Assembly: GCF_932526225.1 (NCBI RefSeq)
Contig: NC_064034.1
Coordinates: 3,088,001 to 3,148,000 of the forward strand
Reading direction: 5' to 3'
DNA: 60,000 nucleotides
From: Nematostella vectensis
Lineage: Eukaryota; Cnidaria; Anthozoa; Actiniaria; Edwardsiidae
Each line of letters starts with the position of its first letter. The stretch's first letter is position 1. Positions 56,634 through 60,000 of the stretch are shown here, piece by piece. Under the pieces are notes generated by a model. That model saw only the letters and a program-made list of their open reading frames with translations, was not told the DNA's origin and searched no databases. Made by a program: the position numbers and the translations under genes.

Positions 56634-59600
56634 GCTACGGAAGCCCATGAGGGCCACTCAAGGTTTTCGTTAACAACATCTCACCTTTCGGTCACGACAA
56701 AGCACTATTTGATTATCGCTTAAAACATTGCAGGTTTAGTTCACAATATCGCACTTTGTGTCTCAAAACATCGCACTTTGTGTCTTAAAAAACTCATCAT
56801 TTTGCCTTTGCTTAAAACATTTCAGTATATCGTTCACAACATTCAACTTTGTGCTTATAACATAGCACTATTTGTCTATTGCATAAAATATTTGACTTTG
56901 TGCTTTATAACATGGGACATTGTGTCTTAAAAAATCTCGCGATTTACCGAATGCGCAAATCATTTCAGGTTTTGTCTATTGCATAAAATATTTCACTTTG
57001 TGCTTCATAACATGGTACTTTGGGTCTTAAAAAATCTCGCGATATACCGAATGCGCAAATCATTTCAGGTTTTGTCTATTGCATAAAGTATTTAACTTTG
57101 TGCTTTATAACACGGTACTTTGTGTCTTAAAAAATATTGCGATTTGCCAAATGGCCAAATAATTTCAGTTTTTGTCTATGCATAAAATATTTAACTTTGT
57201 GCTTTAGAACTTCATTTCACAAATTTGAAGAGAATTTTCAAATAACTGGATTCTATACGAATGACATGTGAGCTCCATACAAGGACTAAAAACTAAACAG
57301 AACTTCAGGATAGGCCGAGGAAAAGAAGCCTTAGCGATACGGGATCAAAGGCTGAAGTGGTTGAGAGCTCGCTCGAGCTATATTCAGTGTTCTACAGATG
57401 CAGGTACCTCTAACTCGCCTTGCGGGACTAAGGCCCCAATGATAACTCTACATCGGAAGCCTCTCCTCCAAACTATAAATCACGGCATTTGACTTTGTTT
57501 ATAACTTAGGCGGCTCATCGCATTAATGCTAATAATATCTAACTTTTTTGACAATCATTTACAGCATTCCATAATATCTTAGGCAACGACTCACAATGCT
57601 GAACTTTTTACTTTGTCTTATCAACAATGCTATTTATTTCACTGAGCTTTATTGCTTATAATCTTGATTTAATATTTATATTTACTTATATATCTCAATT
57701 TAAGCTAAGGATTTCGCAATTACGTTTCTAGTCTATTTGCAAAGCATGCTGGTCTATGTAGAAAAAAACTCACTTTTTGCAAACGCACTTTGTGCTTCAC
57801 GAGATTGCACTTTTTGCGTTACGACATTGGACTTTTTGCACAACGACATGTGACTATTTGTCACACACGATTGGATGTTTAGGCTTGCGTCATGGCACAT
57901 TATGCAAATCGCCAGCAACATCTGACTCTTGGCGTCACAACATGAGACAATTTGCTTCAAAACATTTCAGTTTTTGTCTATTGCATGAAATATTCAACTT
58001 TGTGTCTAAAAAAATCTCGCGATTTGCCGAATGCGCAGATCATTCCAGGTTTTTGTCTGTGCATTAAATATTTAACTTTGTGCTTCATAACATGGTACTT
58101 TGCCAGCCGCAAATCGCGATATTTTTTAAGACACGAAGTATCATGTTATAAAGCACAAAGTTAAATATTTTATGCAATAGACAAAACCTGAAATGATTTG
58201 CGCACTCGGTAAATCGCGAAATTTTTTCAGACACAAAATACCATGTTATGAAGCACAAAGTTAAATATTTAATGCACAGACAAAAACTGGAATGATCTGC
58301 GCATTCGGCAAATCGTGAGATTTTTTTAGACACAAAGTTGAATATTTCATGCAATAGACAAAAACTGAAATGTTTTGAAGCAAATTGTCTCATGTCGTGA
58401 CGCCAAGAGTCAGATGTTGTTGGCGATTTGCATAATGTGCCATGATGCAAGCCTAAACATCCAATCGTGTGTGACAAATAGTCACATGTCGTTGTGCAAA
58501 AAGTCCAATGTCGTAACGCAAAAAGTGCAATCTCGTGAAGCACAAAGTGTGTTTGCAAAAAGTGAGTTTTTTCTACATAGACCAGCATGCTTTGCGAATA
58601 GACTAGAAACGTTATTGTGAAATCCTTAGCTTAAATTGAGATATATAAGTAAATATAAATATTAAATCAAGATTATAAGCAATAAAGCTCAGTGAAATAA
58701 ATAGCATTGTTGATAAGACAAAGTAAAAAGTTCAGCATTGCGACCCATTGTGAGTCGTTGCCTAAGATATTATGGAATGCTGTAAATGATTGTCAAAAAA
58801 GTTAGATATTATTGGTATTAATGCGATGAGCCGCCTAAGTTATAAACAAAGTCAAATGCCGTGATTTATCGTTTGGAGGAGAGGCTTCCGATGTAGAGTC
58901 ATCATTGGGGCCTTAGTCCCGCAAGGCGAGCTAGAGGTACCTGCATCTGTAGAACACTGAATAAAGCTCGAGCGAGCACTCAACCAGTTCAGCCTTTGAT
59001 ACCGTATCGCTAAGGCTCCTTTTCCTCGGCCTATCCTGAAGTTCTGTTTAGTTTTTAGTCCTTGTAGGGAGCTCACAGGGCATTTGTATAGAATCCAGTT
59101 ATTTGATAATTCTCTTCAAATTTGTGAAATGAAGTTCTAAAGCACAAAGTTAAATATTTTATGCATAGACAAAAACTGAAATAATTTGGCCATTTGGCAA
59201 ATCGCTATATTTTTTAAGACACGAAGTACCGTGTTTTGAAGCACAAAGTCAAATATTTTATGCACAGACAAAAACTGGAATGATTTGCGCATTCGGAAAA
59301 TCACGAGATTTTTTAAGACACAAAGTACCATGTTATGAAGCACAAAGTTAAATATTTAATGCACAGACAAAAACTGGAATGATCTGCGCATTTGGCAAAT
59401 CGCGAGATTTTTTAAGACACAAAGTCCCATGTTATAAAGCACAAAGTCAAATATTTTATGCAATAGACAAATAGTGCTATGTTATAAGCACAAAGTTGAA
59501 TGTCGTGAGCGATATACTGAAATGTTTTAAGCAAAGGCAAAATGATGAGTTTTTTAAGACACAAAGTGCGATGTTTTGAGACACAAAGTGCGATATTGTG

Positions 59601-59752
59601 AACTAAACCTGCAATGTTTTAAGCAATAATCAAATAGTGCTTTGTCGTGATACTCAAAGTGAGTTGTCGTGACGCAAATAGTTCAAAGTCGTGACCAAAA
59701 GGTGAGATGTTGTTAACGAAAACCTTGAGTTGCCCTCATGGGCTTCCGTAGC
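56634..59752. mobile_element. 3.1-kb foldback (long inverted repeat) element in a HEATR1 intron
   Basis: The sequence reads inward from both ends as a mirror image. GCTACGGAAGCCCATGAGGG on the left is matched by the inverted CCCTCATGGGCTTCCGTAGC on the right, and near-identical inverted segments continue through the element (57740-57790 against 58540-58590) to a centre near 58105. Outer arm parts consist of about 70-100-bp repeats with motifs such as CACTTTGTGTCTTAAAA and ATTTCAGTTTTTGTCTA; a non-repetitive 230-bp block sits mid-arm. AGGCAG directly flanks both ends (56628-56633 and 59753-59758), a 6-bp target duplication. Short frames in the arms are duplicated chance frames. Confidence 0.9.
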
Positions 59753-59778
59753 AGGCAGCCTCAACAACACTTTTCATG

Positions 59779-60000
59779 GCTGAGAAACATCACCATTACA
59801 CTCCCCAGTGAATATGTCAGAGTGAGAATGGCTGAGAAACATCACCATTACACTCCCCAGTGAATGTGTCAGAGTGAAAATGGCTGAGAAACATCACCAT
59901 TACACTCCCCAGTGAATGTGTCAGAGTGAAAATGGCTGAGAAACATCACCATTACACTCCCCAGTGAATGTGTCAGAGTGAAAATGGCTGAGAAACATCA
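59779..60000. repeat. 51-bp tandem repeat at the window edge
   Basis: GGCTGAGAAACATCACCATT followed by ACACTCCCCAGTG and AATGTGTCAGAGTGAAAAT repeats with period 51 for at least four copies and runs off the window. The period is a multiple of 3 and the minus strand is open, but nothing identifies it as a HEATR1 exon; it is probably intronic. Confidence 0.85.

Noticed and set aside
57268-59076. Matching 74-codon frames in opposite orientation (57268-57492 and 58852-59076)
   Set aside because: They are mirror copies in the arms of the foldback element; similarity follows from the inverted repeat and no domain is recognisable.

Overview
This 60-kb window is intron-rich animal DNA, not prokaryotic. 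The gene content (IFT74, HEATR1, a nucleotide-sugar transporter and lineage-specific class A GPCRs), AT-rich introns, many small hairpin transposons and transposon-derived CXC-type coding debris point to a cnidarian, probably an anthozoan of the sea anemone/coral type. The species is an inference from general features, not a database match.

Layout. 26-1726 (+): last three exons of an SLC35A3-like Golgi nucleotide-sugar transporter, followed by TTAA-flanked MITEs. 3918-15301 (-): a complete IFT74 coding sequence in 27 exons whose lengths sum to exactly 567 codons, convergent with the transporter; a likely 5' non-coding exon lies near 18396. 15.3-22.4 kb is intronic or intergenic with MITE debris. 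22444-32749 (+): a four-exon class A GPCR (358 aa, all introns phase 0) whose introns 2 and 3 are almost filled by minisatellites. 32.8-37.3 kb is a transposon graveyard: a Penelope/hammerhead-like hairpin, tandem repeats, a 2.5-kb element with inverted arms and a CXC-domain remnant, and a MITE. 37368-38344 (-) is a decayed GPCR pseudogene, and 40862-41893 (+) is an intact single-exon relative in head-to-head orientation. 42.5-43.6 kb holds a MITE, a tandem array and a LINE 3' end. 43851-56352 (-): the C-terminal 21 exons (843 codons including stop) of HEATR1/UTP10. 56634-59752 is a 3.1-kb foldback element in a HEATR1 intron.

Most striking observation. Several introns, on both strands and in unrelated genes, begin with tandem repeats whose unit contains the end of the upstream exon and/or its GT splice donor, in sense orientation. 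GPCR intron 1 has 3 copies, intron 2 about 70 copies of 28-31 bp, and intron 3 about 155 copies of 34-36 bp. A HEATR1 intron has about 100 copies of roughly 44 bp, and an IFT74 intron has 2 copies. This looks like one recurrent process, 5'-splice-site-born minisatellites, seen at nascent and fully expanded stages. A related exon-edge array (92-bp unit) spans the last codons, stop and 3' UTR of the intact GPCR.

The genes have no evident shared pathway: ciliary transport, ribosome biogenesis, Golgi sugar transport and chemosensory-type receptors sit together without operon-like logic.
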